From positions 62,001 through 126,000 of the forward strand of contig NZ_JNXC01000009.1 of assembly GCF_000716595.1 (NCBI RefSeq): a stretch of 64,000 nucleotides of DNA, read 5' to 3'. The notes under the pieces were generated by a model. It was not told the origin of the DNA and did not search any database. It saw only the letters and a list, made by a program, of their open reading frames with translations. Numbering within the stretch: the first letter of the stretch is position 1; every line of letters begins with the position of its first letter. The translations under genes and the position numbers were made by a program. Positions 50,770 through 59,337 of this stretch are shown here, one piece after another. This stretch comes from Saccharothrix sp. NRRL B-16314. Its GTDB lineage: Bacteria > Actinomycetota > Actinomycetes > Mycobacteriales > Pseudonocardiaceae.

Positions 50770-51666
50770 TCACGCTCTCACGCTTTGTAGGTTTTCGTGC
50801 TCTTCGCCATTCAAATCGCGCCAAGTAATCCTGATCACTAGATTCGACGTGGCTTCCATGTGCACGAGTAGATCGAATCGCGCAGGTGCGCCCGGTACTA
50901 GGTAGTCTACGGGCTCCAACTCCCCGATGCTTGGTGGTGTCCAATCTGTTGGCTTGGGGTCAGGTTCCACCCACTCAATCCGCACATCCTCTGCTGTTTC
51001 GCCTCCGACATTGGATAGTTCGAGGAAGTGGCTTGTCTGAATCCTTGGACGCCCTTTCGGGTCGAACCTTTGCTGTCGCTCTTTGATGACGTTGACTACA
51101 GGGCGCGCAGGATTCGACGGTGGCCGTGGCGAGCTGCTCAGGTCAGGGGTGGGCAGCTCGAAGCGCTCTCTTACAATGCGCAGAAGATCTCGCTTGATCT
51201 GCTGTACCAATTCGTCAACCTTCTCGTACTCCTTGTACAGTCCCCAAGTCTGCGCTCGCGTCTTGAACGCCTTAAGGGCTGTAAATTGATCATCCTGAAC
51301 GCTACTCAATGCCACGGGCTGATTTGAGAAGTAAAGGAGGGCTGGCTTATTGGCATCTGTTGTACGTTCGAGTTCGTGAACTGTGGCTGGCGTGCCGTCT
51401 GGCAGAAGGGTACCAATGCGGGTCCAGAAGACGCCTACTACCACGTCGGCATTGTCGACAATCTGCGCGTCTAGCGCTTCTTGGGGTGCAGTGCCGAGCA
51501 CGGGGTAACTGTGGGTCTCCCACAGGACGGGCAGAAGAACCACTTGAACTGCGGACGCGTGTTCATCGTTGAACTCCCACAGAGCCCGCCGGAGAGCTTC
51601 CCGCTCCGCTGCGACATCACTTGGTGACGCTATGAGCACGGAGACGACATGTGCAGGAAAGGGCAT
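50770..51666 (-). CDS. DUF4062/TIR-like domain protein with C-terminal beta domain
   Basis: 298 residues from ATG at 51666 (AAGGATG upstream). The N-terminal ~150 residues form a Rossmann/TIR-like domain: VSVLIASPSDVAAEREALRRAL, VQVVLLPVLWETHS, IVDNADVVVGVFWTRIG, and the strand NKPALLYFSN. This matches the DUF4062 group, often found in defence or signalling proteins. A charged linker with LVQQIKRDLLRIVRERF leads to a beta-sandwich-like C-terminal half (HFLELSNVGGETAEDVRIEWVEP, NLVIRITWRDLNGE). GC is lower than in the replication genes. It faces int and lies inside the element, beside the tRNA. Probably a phage- or plasmid-defence cargo; inference only. Confidence 0.8.
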   Translation of the reverse strand: MPFPAHVVSVLIASPSDVAAEREALRRALWEFNDEHASAVQVVLLPVLWETHSYPVLGTAPQEALDAQIVDNADVVVGVFWTRIGTLLPDGTPATVHELERTTDANKPALLYFSNQPVALSSVQDDQFTALKAFKTRAQTWGLYKEYEKVDELVQQIKRDLLRIVRERFELPTPDLSSSPRPPSNPARPVVNVIKERQQRFDPKGRPRIQTSHFLELSNVGGETAEDVRIEWVEPDPKPTDWTPPSIGELEPVDYLVPGAPARFDLLVHMEATSNLVIRITWRDLNGEEHENLQSVRA

Positions 51667-51786
51667 GAACCATCCTTGCGCGGTGCAGGGCGCAGTGAGA
51701 CATCCGTTCGCAACTGCCACCCCTTCGTGGCACGCCGTGGCGCAGGAGCGGTGCGGTTCGGTCCGGAGGTGTCAGGTTCTGCCGAA

Positions 51787-51808
51787 CTTTGGCCCGTATT
51801 TGGCCCGG
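51787..51808. repeat. Right-end copy of CTTTGGCCCGTATTTGGC
   Basis: CTTTGGCCCGTATTTGGC with CCGG following, about 105 nt from the attR core. It matches 33549-33566 and 33346-33363 near the other att site. Candidate integrase arm site. Confidence 0.55.
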
Positions 51809-51856
51809 ACGCCCGTAGACGGCCGGACCTCACCGGACACGGCCGGACATACGAGT

Positions 51857-51893
51857 AAGGCCCTTGACCGCGTTCGCGCTGGTCAAGGGCCTT
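51857..51893 (-). terminator. tRNA-Arg terminator stem, copied at each att site
   Basis: AAGGCCCTTGACC (51857-51869) and GGTCAAGGGCCTT (51881-51893), a perfect 13-bp stem with an 11-nt loop, just downstream of the minus-strand tRNA. Copies lie at 33378-33414 and 32326-32362, so element ends carry it. Confidence 0.7.
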
Positions 51894-51910
51894 TTCGTGG
51901 TGGTAAGAGA

Positions 51911-51985
51911 TGGTGCCCCCGGCAGGATTCGAACCTGCGCTCCCGCCTCCGGAGGGCGGTGCTCTATCCCCTGAGCTACGGGGGC
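51911..51985 (-). tRNA. tRNA-Arg (anticodon CCG)
   Basis: 75 nt including an encoded CCA. Acceptor GCCCCCG pairs with CGGGGGC, the D-arm has AGGGGATA, the anticodon stem CCGCC/GGCGG holds loop CTCCGGA with anticodon CCG (reads CGG), and the T-arm has GCAGG-TTCGAAT-CCTGC. All stems are perfect. It is the intact copy regenerated by element insertion. Minus strand, 5' end at 51985. Confidence 0.96.
51914..51961. repeat. Proximal att core (attR-type) inside the tRNA gene
   Basis: The 48 nt are identical to 33435-33482 and cover the 3' half of tRNA-Arg, from the anticodon stem to the acceptor. Together the two copies bound the AICE. Confidence 0.9.
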
Positions 51986-52050
51986 CGCAGCTACGGGTGG
52001 AAGCTTAGCGCACTGGGCCGAGGGGTTTTCACCCCCTACCCTCCTTGCTT

Positions 52051-53640
52051 GTGGAACCGGTGCGCGAGCGTTTCGTCCAAGTCGGTGACCTGCGGCTTCG
52101 GGTGTTGGAGGAGGGGGTGCTCGGGGGGACTCCGGTGGTGCTCGCGCACGGCTTCCCGGACAGCTCCGACGTCTGGGCTCCGGTCGCCCGAAAGTTGGCG
52201 GAGCGGTTCCACGTCATCCGGTACGACGTGCGCGGCACTGGGGGGTCCGGGGCTCCGGGGCGCGGCCACCGCGGGTACTCGATGGAGTTGCTCGTCGACG
52301 ACCTGGCCACCGTGGTGCGGGAGGTGGCCGGTCGGCCCGTCCACCTCGTCGGGCACGACTGGGGGTCGATCCAGGGCTGGGCGGCGGTGACGGCGCGGCC
52401 GGAGCTGTTCCTCTCGTTCACCAGCATGTCGGGACCTGATCTGGGTCACGTGTCCGACTGGGTGCGGCGCAACCGGTGGCGGCCGTGGAAGGTGTTCGGG
52501 GTGCTCCAGCGCTCCTGGTACATCGCCGGGTTCAAGGTGCCGGTGGTGCCGGAGCTGGTGTGGCCGGCGGTGCGGGAGCGGCTGCACGCGGGGCGGCGGG
52601 AGTGGGTCAACGGGCTCGGCCTGTACCGGGCCAACTTCGGACGACGGTGGCGACCGGCACCGGTGTCCACCAGGGTTCACCAGATCGAGTTGACGCAAGA
52701 CCCGTACGTGGCGCACGCGCACCTCGAGGCCGCCGAACCCTGGGTCGCCGAGCTCAGCCGCAGCGTGCTCCACACCGGTCACTGGGCCCAGCGCACGCAC
52801 CCCGACCAGGTCGCCCGGCACATCGAGGACGCGATCGACAACCGCAAGCGGAAGCGCCTGGTGGTCGTCACGGGCGCCGGCAGCGGCATCGGACGGGCCA
52901 CCGCGCAAGCCTTCGCCGACCAGGGGGCCGAGGTGATCGCCCTGGACGTGGACGAGGCGTCGGCCGAGGAGACGGCCGCGCGGACGGGCGGGCACGCCTA
53001 CCGCCTCGACGTCACCGACCGGGTGGCGACGGACCGGGTCGCGGCCGAGATCAAGGCCCGGCACGGCGTCCCCGACGTGGTCATGGCGAACGCTGGCATC
53101 GGCGTGGCGGGACCGTTCCTGCACACGTCGGAGGAGGACTGGCGGCGGGTCGTCGACGTCAACCTCTGGGGCGTCGTGCACACGCTCAGGGCTTTCGCCC
53201 CGCAGCTGGTGGACCGGGCCGAAGGCGGCCACCTGGTCGTCACGGCCTCGGCCGCCGGCTACTTCCCGACCGCCGCCCTGTCCGCCTACTCCACCACGAA
53301 GGCCGCCGTCCTCATGCTCGCCCAGTGCCTGCACGCCGAGCTGCGCGGGCACGGCATCGGCGTCAGCGCGATCTGCCCGGGCATCGTGCACACCAACATC
53401 ACCACCACGTTCACGTTCGCCGGCAAGAGCCCGGCCGAGCAGGAGGAACGACGCCGAGCCGCCACCAGGGCCTACCGGCTCAGGGGCTTCAGCCCGGAGA
53501 AGGTCGCCGCCGAAATCCTCGAAGCGGTGAAGGAGGACCGGCTCGTGGTGCCCGTCACGGCGGAGGTGAAAGCGGCGCACCTGGGCAACCGGGTCGCGCC
53601 GGCGCTGGTCCGCGCGGTCGGGCGGCTGTGGCGCCTCTGA
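52051..53640 (+). CDS. ephD: Alpha/beta hydrolase-SDR fusion, EphD-like
   Basis: About 529 residues; GTG at 52051 is assumed, but TTG at 52045 or GTG at 52060 are possible as no clear ribosome site is seen. Residues 1-270 form an alpha/beta hydrolase (oxyanion motif HGFPDSSDVW, nucleophile Asp in GHDWGSIQGW as in epoxide hydrolases, late His in HTGHWAQRT). Residues about 275-530 are a short-chain dehydrogenase (TGAGSGIGRA, NAGIGVAG, Ser/Tyr/Lys in ASAAGYFPTAALSAYSTTKAA). This order matches mycobacterial EphD, linked to lipid metabolism. First host gene beyond the tRNA. Confidence 0.88.
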   Translation: MEPVRERFVQVGDLRLRVLEEGVLGGTPVVLAHGFPDSSDVWAPVARKLAERFHVIRYDVRGTGGSGAPGRGHRGYSMELLVDDLATVVREVAGRPVHLVGHDWGSIQGWAAVTARPELFLSFTSMSGPDLGHVSDWVRRNRWRPWKVFGVLQRSWYIAGFKVPVVPELVWPAVRERLHAGRREWVNGLGLYRANFGRRWRPAPVSTRVHQIELTQDPYVAHAHLEAAEPWVAELSRSVLHTGHWAQRTHPDQVARHIEDAIDNRKRKRLVVVTGAGSGIGRATAQAFADQGAEVIALDVDEASAEETAARTGGHAYRLDVTDRVATDRVAAEIKARHGVPDVVMANAGIGVAGPFLHTSEEDWRRVVDVNLWGVVHTLRAFAPQLVDRAEGGHLVVTASAAGYFPTAALSAYSTTKAAVLMLAQCLHAELRGHGIGVSAICPGIVHTNITTTFTFAGKSPAEQEERRRAATRAYRLRGFSPEKVAAEILEAVKEDRLVVPVTAEVKAAHLGNRVAPALVRAVGRLWRL

Positions 53641-53683
53641 CGTACCGGTTGCACTCATGCGCATACGACTATATGTTCGCGGC

Positions 53684-54631
53684 ATGGGTCACGGACACGG
53701 CCACGGCGGGTCGTCGAGTGGGAGCGCGCTGAACGGGGGCGCGCTGAGCGGAAGCGCCAAGCACCTCGGCCGACTGTGGATCGCCTTCGGCATCGGGGCG
53801 GCCTTCATGGCCGTCGAGTTCGTCGTCGGCATCGCCACCGGCTCGCTGGCCCTGATCTCCGACGCCGCCCACATGCTCACCGACGTCCTGGGCGTCGGCA
53901 TGGCCCTCGCCGCCATCGTGCTCGCCCGCCGCGCGCACCAGAACCGGGGCGGCAGCCGCACGTTCGGCCTCTACCGCGCCGAAGTGCTGGCCGCCCTGGC
54001 CAACGCCGTGCTGCTGTTCGGCGTCGCCGCTTACGTCGTCTACGAGGCCGTCGGCCGCTTCGGCAACCCACCCGAAGTCCCCGGCCTGCCCGTCGTCCTG
54101 GCCGCCACCGCGGGCCTCGTCGCGAACGTCGTCGCGTTCTTCCTGCTCAAGGAAGGCGCGAAGGACAGCATCAACGTCCGGGGCGCGTACCTGGAAGTCC
54201 TGGCCGACCTCATCGGCTCCGTCGGCGTGCTCATCAGCGGCGTCGTGACGTTGGTCTTCGGCTGGCGCTACGCCGACCCCGTCATGGGTGTCGCGATCGG
54301 CCTCTGGGTCCTACCCCGCACCTACAAGCTCGCCGCGAGCGCGCTGCGCATCCTCTTCCAGCACGCACCGGCACGCCTCGACGTCGCCGAGGTGCAGGCC
54401 GAACTGAGCCGCCTCCCCGGCGTGGCCGAAGCGCACGACCTGCACGTCTGGACGCTCACCTCCGGCATGGAGGTCGCCTCCGCGCACCTCACCACCCGCG
54501 ACCACGTCGACCCGGCCGAGGTGCTGCACGCCGCCCAGGCCCTGCTGGCCGAGCGCTACCACATCGAGCACGCGACGCTCCAGGTCGAACCAGGAGATTC
54601 CGCGCAGAGGTGCCGCGAAATCTCCTGGTGA
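53684..54631 (+). CDS. Cation diffusion facilitator (Zn/Co/Cd exporter, CzcD-like)
   Basis: 315 residues from ATG at 53684 (MGHGHGHGG). An earlier ATG at 53657 is in frame, but the His-rich start is family-typical and a TATAT-like -10 lies just upstream, so the transcript may be leaderless. Six membrane helices: the first pair carries the metal motif in SLALISDAAHMLTDVLG, and the fifth helix repeats it in AYLEVLADLIGSVGVL. The C-terminal cytosolic domain ends with VEAHDLHVWTLTSGMEVASAHL (typical metal-sensing region). It exports divalent metal using protons. The terminator stem covers the last codons. Confidence 0.92.
   Translation: MGHGHGHGGSSSGSALNGGALSGSAKHLGRLWIAFGIGAAFMAVEFVVGIATGSLALISDAAHMLTDVLGVGMALAAIVLARRAHQNRGGSRTFGLYRAEVLAALANAVLLFGVAAYVVYEAVGRFGNPPEVPGLPVVLAATAGLVANVVAFFLLKEGAKDSINVRGAYLEVLADLIGSVGVLISGVVTLVFGWRYADPVMGVAIGLWVLPRTYKLAASALRILFQHAPARLDVAEVQAELSRLPGVAEAHDLHVWTLTSGMEVASAHLTTRDHVDPAEVLHAAQALLAERYHIEHATLQVEPGDSAQRCREISW
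54590..54628. terminator. Terminator stem overlapping the end of the CDF gene
   Basis: CCAGGAGATTCCGCG (54590-54604) pairs with CGCGAAATCTCCTGG (54614-54628) with one mismatched position. The stem lies over the last codons of the exporter and ends 1 nt before its stop codon. The opposing GH92 gene ends 46 nt away, so it may act on both strands. Confidence 0.6.
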
Positions 54632-54674
54632 CCACAGCCCGGACCACAGCCCGGACCGCTGCCTGGACCAGTTC

Positions 54675-57600
54675 CTACAGCGACGTGCACTGACCCGTCT
54701 TGGGACCGCTCGCCTCGTTCGCCCACCCGCTGTTCACCGGAGCGGGGTCGTTGCCCGTGCACGACATCGGCCCGCCCACGGTGTTGCCGGCGAGCAGCGT
54801 GCCGCCCTTGTTGTCGGTCATCCGCACCGGCCCGGTGACGTTCACCCGTTCCAACGACACCTCACCGGACGCCCGGCTGACCTCGACGGGCCCACCGACC
54901 GACGTCTCCACCAGCACGACCGCCGCCGCGCCGTCCGCCGTGACGCGACCGCTCAGCGTCCCGCCGAACACGTACAGCGAAGCACCGGCCGCCACGGTCA
55001 CCGGTCCGGTCACGGCAGCGCCGTCCACGCACGTCACGCCCGACTCGACGCGCAGCGGCCCGTCGTGCTGACCGGTGACGACCTTCCCGCACGTCACGAA
55101 CGGCTTCGCCAGCAGCTCGAACTCGGCCAGCGTCGCCTCTCCGGGGAACTCCAGCCGGTAGTGCTGGTAGTGCCCCGGCTTGGCGATCTTGAACGCCCTG
55201 GTCTGCTGCCGCCACGGGAACGCCTCGCCGGTCCGCTCGTCGACCGTGGACCACGACTTGCCGTCGTACGAGCCCTTCAGCACCCACGACGCCGGGTCAC
55301 CGCCGCCCTTGCCAGACGTGAGCGTGTAGAACGACGCGTTCTCCTTCTTCGACGGCAGGTCCACCTGCAACCACGACAACGCACCCGACGTCTGCGAGGT
55401 GTTGTCCACCAACGCGGCCGGCGCACCGGTCACCGTGCCCGCCGACGTCACGTCGCGCAGCGGCGCCGGGGCTTCCGAACCCTTGGTCAACGACGGCGGC
55501 GTGGCGTCCGGACCCGTGGCCCACGACGAGGGCTCGGACCCCATCTCGAAGTCCAGCACCCCACCCGACGCGATCTCGGCGTGCGGCAGGTACGACCTGT
55601 CCCAGGTCTTCCCGTTCACCTTCATCGACTGCACGTAGATGTTCCGCGCGGAGTTGGCGGGCGCGTTGATCACGAGCGACCGGCCGTTCTCCAGGTGCAC
55701 GGTCATCTTCTTGAACAGCGGCGACCCGATCGCGTACGACGCGTTGCCCATCTGCAACGGGTAGAAGCCCATCGCGCTGAACAGCCACCACGCCGACTGC
55801 TCGCCGTTGTCCTCGTCACCGGGGTAGCCCTGCCCGATCTCGCTGCCCAGGTACAGCCGGGACATGATCTCCCGGACCTTCTCCTGGGTCTTCCACGGCT
55901 GACCGGCGTAGTCGTACATGTACGTGATGTGGTGCGACACCTGGTTGGAGTGCCCCAGCTGCCCCATCCGCACGTCCCGCGCCTCGGTCATCTCGTGGAT
56001 CACGCCGCCGTACGAGCCGGTGAACTTCGCCGTCTCCGGGGTGGCGAAGAACTCGTCCAGCTTCGACCCCAGCCCGTCCCGCCCGCCGTACAGGTTGGCC
56101 AGGCCCTGACCGTCGTGCGGCACCGAGAACGCCATGTTCCAGCCGTCGGTCTCGGTGTAGTCGTGACCCCACTCGCGCGGGTCGTACTCGTCGGGCGCCG
56201 CGCGCCGCGTGCCGTCCGGCTTCCGGCCCTGGAAGAACCCGGTGGCCGGGTCGAACATGTGCACGTAGTTCTGGGCGCGGTTGGAGAAGTACTCGTACGA
56301 CGCCAGGTACTGCGCGTCACCGGTCTCCTCGTGCAGTTGACGCGCCATGTTGGCGATGCCGTAGTCGTTGACGTAGCCCTCGATCGCCCACGACATGCCC
56401 TCACCGGTGGCGGTGGAGGTGTAGCCGGTGAAGATCGACGTGTCGAGGCCCTTCCGACCGACGCCCGCGTTCGGCGGCGCGACCGTGGCGTTCTTCACCG
56501 CCGCGTCGTAGGCCGCCTTGACGTCGAACGACCGCACGCCCTTCACGTACGCGTCGGCGAACGCCACGTCGGAGCTGGTGCCGGTCATCAGGTTCGCGTA
56601 GCCGGGCGACGACCAGCGCGAGACCCACCCGCCGTCCCGGTACTGCTGGACGAACCCGTCCGCCAGCTCACCGGCCTTCGTCGGCGTCAACAGGCTGTAG
56701 GCGGGCCACGTGGTCCGGTAGGTGTCCCAGAACCCGTTGTTGACGTAGATCTTGCCGTCCACGACCTTGGCACCGGTCCGCGTCGGCGTGGACGGCCCGG
56801 CGGCCTGCACCGGTGACGCGTACTGGTGCTTGGGCGCGTCGGCCGTGCCGGTGTTCTCGAAGCCCGAGTTCGGGTACAGGTAGAGCCGGTAGAGGTTGGA
56901 GTACAGCGTGGTGAGCTGGTCCTCGGACGCGCCCTCGACCTCCACCATGCGCAGCACGCGGTCCCACGCGTCCTGCGCCCGGTCCCGCACCGAGTCGAAC
57001 GTGTCCGAAGTGGACACCTCCAGCTCGAGGTTGCGCCGCGCCTGGTCAACGCCCAGCAGCGAGGTGGCGATCTTCATCGTGACGGTCTTGTCGGCCGACG
57101 TGTCGAACTGGAAGAAGCCCGCCACGTTGTCCCGGCCCGCGCCGGTCAGCCGCCCGCTCGACTTCACCGGCTTGTCCACCACGCCGTAGACGAACATCCT
57201 GGTCGCGCCGGTCGACAACCCGCTCTTGACGTCGGAGAAGCCCGTCACCACGCCCGACGCCGGGTCCAGCGTCAAGCCGCCGCTGTTGTTCACGTTGTCG
57301 AACACCAGGTTCGACGAGTCGCCGGTGAACGTGAAGCGGAACAGCGCGGCGTGGTCGGTCGGCGCGATCTCGGTGCGCATCCCGTTCTCGAACGTCACGC
57401 CGTAGTAGTGCGCCCTCGCGACCTCGTTCTCGTGCCGGAACGGCAGCGCGCGCACCGCGCGGTCCGCGGTCGGCGTGCCGATGGTCGGCATCACCTGGAA
57501 CGTCTGCCGGTCGCCCATCCACGGGCTCGGCTCGTGGCTCGCGGTGAACGCCTGGAGCGTCGGCAGGTTGTCCCGGTTGTTGTTCTTCGCGTACTCGTAC

Positions 57601-58940
57601 AGCCAGCTGATCGAGCCCGCGTTCGTCATGGGCGACCAGAAGTTGAAGCCGTGCGGCACGGCGGTGGCCGGGAAGTTGTTGCCCCGGGAGAACGAGCCGC
57701 TGGAGTTCGTGCCGCGGTTGGTCAGCACCCAGTCCGACGGGCGTGGCCGCTCCACCACCACGGGAGCGGACTTCACCGCGATGTCGTCGATCCACCCGTT
57801 GAACCCGGCCGGGCCCTTGGGGTTGTCGTAGGCGACCAGGACGCGCTTGATCGTCTTGCCGGCCGCCACCGCGCCGACGACCGACGCGACCCGGTTCCAC
57901 TGGTTGGTGTACAACGACTTCGCGGCGCCCTGGCCGCGCGGCGACAGCTCGAAGCCGTGCTGGTCGCGCGCGCCGAGGTCGCTGAGGTAGGTGCCGTCCG
58001 AGAACGCCAGGTCGAGCGACACGAACGTCGCCGGGTAGTTCAGGTCGTCGGTCGTGAACGACGGGAAGATCAGGTACGACAGCTCGGTGGTCGCGGTGAC
58101 GGGGATGTCCACCTCGAAGGCCTTGTTGTACGAGTAGCCGCGCCCTTCGGCGACGTGCGTCCCCTGGTACCGCAACGCCTTCAGCCCGGTGAACCCCGCG
58201 CCCGACTTCGCGTTGTAGCCGCCGTTCGCGCCCTTGCCGACGGTCGTGCGCATGTTCTGCGCCGGAGGGGTGGTGGAGCCGTCGGAGAACTGGACCTCGG
58301 CGAGCTGGACGATGTTCACGCCGCCCGCGTTCGCGGAGATGTCCAGCTGGTAGAACTTGAACGCCTCGGTGTTCGCGGTGTCGTAGGCCTTGGTCTGGAA
58401 CCGGTCGGCGAACACCTCGCCGGCCCGGGTGTCGATCGTGGTCCACGCGGTGCCGTCGTTGGAGGCGCGCAGGGTCCAGTTCTTCGGGTCGCGCTCGGGC
58501 GCGTCGTTGGCCGACGACAGCGCGTACCGCCGCACCGCGACCGGCTCGGCGAACGTGAACCGGACCCAGCCGGTCGAGGTGAAGGTCAACCACTTCGACG
58601 ACACGTTGCCGTCGACCAGGTTCTCCTTGACCTCACCCGATTCCGCGTACTCGGAGTTCGCCGCCACGTCGACCACGCGGTCGGTGACGTTGCCGGGGAT
58701 GCCGGTGGAGTCCGAGCCGTTGACGCCCGACGTGCGGGGCGTGCCGTCCGGCCCGGTCTCCACCGTGCTCGACCACTTCGGCTGCGGCTGCCCGTCCTCG
58801 AACGACGTGGCGAAGAGCGTCTCGCTCACGGTTGGCTCCCCCGGTGCGGCGGTCGCGGACGACCAGCCTCCCACGCTTCCCAACGCCAGTGCAGCAGTCG
58901 TTATGACCGCAAGCGATCTTCTACTCCGCATGAGCCCCAT
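54675..58940 (-). CDS. Secreted GH92 family alpha-mannosidase with discoidin domains
   Basis: 1421 residues from ATG at 58940 (GGAAGG 8 nt upstream). A signal peptide (RRSLAVITTAALALGSVGGWSS, cleavage after ATA) comes first, then an F5/8-type C discoidin domain (about 85-215). The GH92 N-terminal beta-sandwich (VPHGFNFWSPMT) and (alpha/alpha)6 catalytic part follow (NNGFWDTYRTTWPAYSLL, EWGHDYTETDGWNMAF, YPGDEDNGEQSAWWLFSAMGFY), then a second discoidin domain (about 1205-1300) and a repetitive beta-helix-like tail (TGPVTVAAGASLYVFGG, GGPVEVSRASGEVSLE). GH92 enzymes are calcium-dependent exo-alpha-mannosidases acting on N-glycans or fungal mannans. Confidence 0.93.
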   Translation of the reverse strand: MGLMRSRRSLAVITTAALALGSVGGWSSATAAPGEPTVSETLFATSFEDGQPQPKWSSTVETGPDGTPRTSGVNGSDSTGIPGNVTDRVVDVAANSEYAESGEVKENLVDGNVSSKWLTFTSTGWVRFTFAEPVAVRRYALSSANDAPERDPKNWTLRASNDGTAWTTIDTRAGEVFADRFQTKAYDTANTEAFKFYQLDISANAGGVNIVQLAEVQFSDGSTTPPAQNMRTTVGKGANGGYNAKSGAGFTGLKALRYQGTHVAEGRGYSYNKAFEVDIPVTATTELSYLIFPSFTTDDLNYPATFVSLDLAFSDGTYLSDLGARDQHGFELSPRGQGAAKSLYTNQWNRVASVVGAVAAGKTIKRVLVAYDNPKGPAGFNGWIDDIAVKSAPVVVERPRPSDWVLTNRGTNSSGSFSRGNNFPATAVPHGFNFWSPMTNAGSISWLYEYAKNNNRDNLPTLQAFTASHEPSPWMGDRQTFQVMPTIGTPTADRAVRALPFRHENEVARAHYYGVTFENGMRTEIAPTDHAALFRFTFTGDSSNLVFDNVNNSGGLTLDPASGVVTGFSDVKSGLSTGATRMFVYGVVDKPVKSSGRLTGAGRDNVAGFFQFDTSADKTVTMKIATSLLGVDQARRNLELEVSTSDTFDSVRDRAQDAWDRVLRMVEVEGASEDQLTTLYSNLYRLYLYPNSGFENTGTADAPKHQYASPVQAAGPSTPTRTGAKVVDGKIYVNNGFWDTYRTTWPAYSLLTPTKAGELADGFVQQYRDGGWVSRWSSPGYANLMTGTSSDVAFADAYVKGVRSFDVKAAYDAAVKNATVAPPNAGVGRKGLDTSIFTGYTSTATGEGMSWAIEGYVNDYGIANMARQLHEETGDAQYLASYEYFSNRAQNYVHMFDPATGFFQGRKPDGTRRAAPDEYDPREWGHDYTETDGWNMAFSVPHDGQGLANLYGGRDGLGSKLDEFFATPETAKFTGSYGGVIHEMTEARDVRMGQLGHSNQVSHHITYMYDYAGQPWKTQEKVREIMSRLYLGSEIGQGYPGDEDNGEQSAWWLFSAMGFYPLQMGNASYAIGSPLFKKMTVHLENGRSLVINAPANSARNIYVQSMKVNGKTWDRSYLPHAEIASGGVLDFEMGSEPSSWATGPDATPPSLTKGSEAPAPLRDVTSAGTVTGAPAALVDNTSQTSGALSWLQVDLPSKKENASFYTLTSGKGGGDPASWVLKGSYDGKSWSTVDERTGEAFPWRQQTRAFKIAKPGHYQHYRLEFPGEATLAEFELLAKPFVTCGKVVTGQHDGPLRVESGVTCVDGAAVTGPVTVAAGASLYVFGGTLSGRVTADGAAAVVLVETSVGGPVEVSRASGEVSLERVNVTGPVRMTDNKGGTLLAGNTVGGPMSCTGNDPAPVNSGWANEASGPKTGQCTSL

Positions 58941-59232
58941 CGCGCACGCCTTCCGCCATTCGACAGCTGATCTTTAGCGAAGCAAAGGGCCTGGTGACAT
59001 CGTTGTCAAGATCCGTCGGTGAACTTGTCCACCAGCCTGTCTTACCGCGCCTGGCGATCACGGGCCGTGCACGCGCGCGCCGGCCGCCGAGGGGAGTCAC
59101 TCTCTGAGAGTAGTCAAGGGGCCTCTACCTGGTGATTCACTCAAACGTCGTAGGTGTGAACTCGCCGGTAAGGACGTAGCGTGACCGTACCTCCTCCTGG
59201 AGGGTGTGTGTCCTTCCGTTGTTGCAAGGGGA

Positions 59233-59319
59233 GTCGAAAGGGGAGTACGGGGGACGTGGTCCCCTTTCGACCGTCGCACACGGGGCAGGTGCCGCGCCCG
59301 CAAACACCTGCCCCGTGTG
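59233..59319. terminator. Two tandem hairpins downstream of acyl-CoA dehydrogenase
   Basis: Hairpin 1: GTCGAAAGGGGA (59233-59244) with TCCCCTTTCGAC (59260-59271). Hairpin 2: CACACGGGGCAGGTG (59277-59291) with CACCTGCCCCGTGTG (59305-59319), a perfect 15-bp stem. They lie just beyond the stop codon at 59338 of the minus-strand gene. The intergenic stretch 58941-59337 holds no gene; the GH92 promoter should be at its left end. Confidence 0.75.
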
Positions 59320-59337
59320 GACAACGGAAATCCCCGA

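Larger units (their letters stand above)
33435..51961. mobile_element. AICE (integrative and conjugative element) in tRNA-Arg(CCG)
   Basis: About 18.5 kb bounded by the 48-nt direct repeats. It contains the expected AICE modules in order: regulators (35.7-37.7 kb), spd-like small membrane genes (37.8-41.8 kb), FtsK-like TraB (41.8-44.1 kb) with a repeat cluster, prim-pol and RepA-like ATPase (46.3-49.0 kb), Xis and tyrosine integrase (49.2-50.7 kb). There is no relaxase or type IV secretion set, as expected for AICEs that move double-stranded DNA by TraB. Nothing essential looks broken, so it may be functional. Confidence 0.88.

Noticed and set aside
52021..52050. TTG start at 52045 for the EphD-like gene
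   Set aside because: Rare codon with no ribosome site; GTG at 52051 is equally in frame, though the true start remains uncertain.
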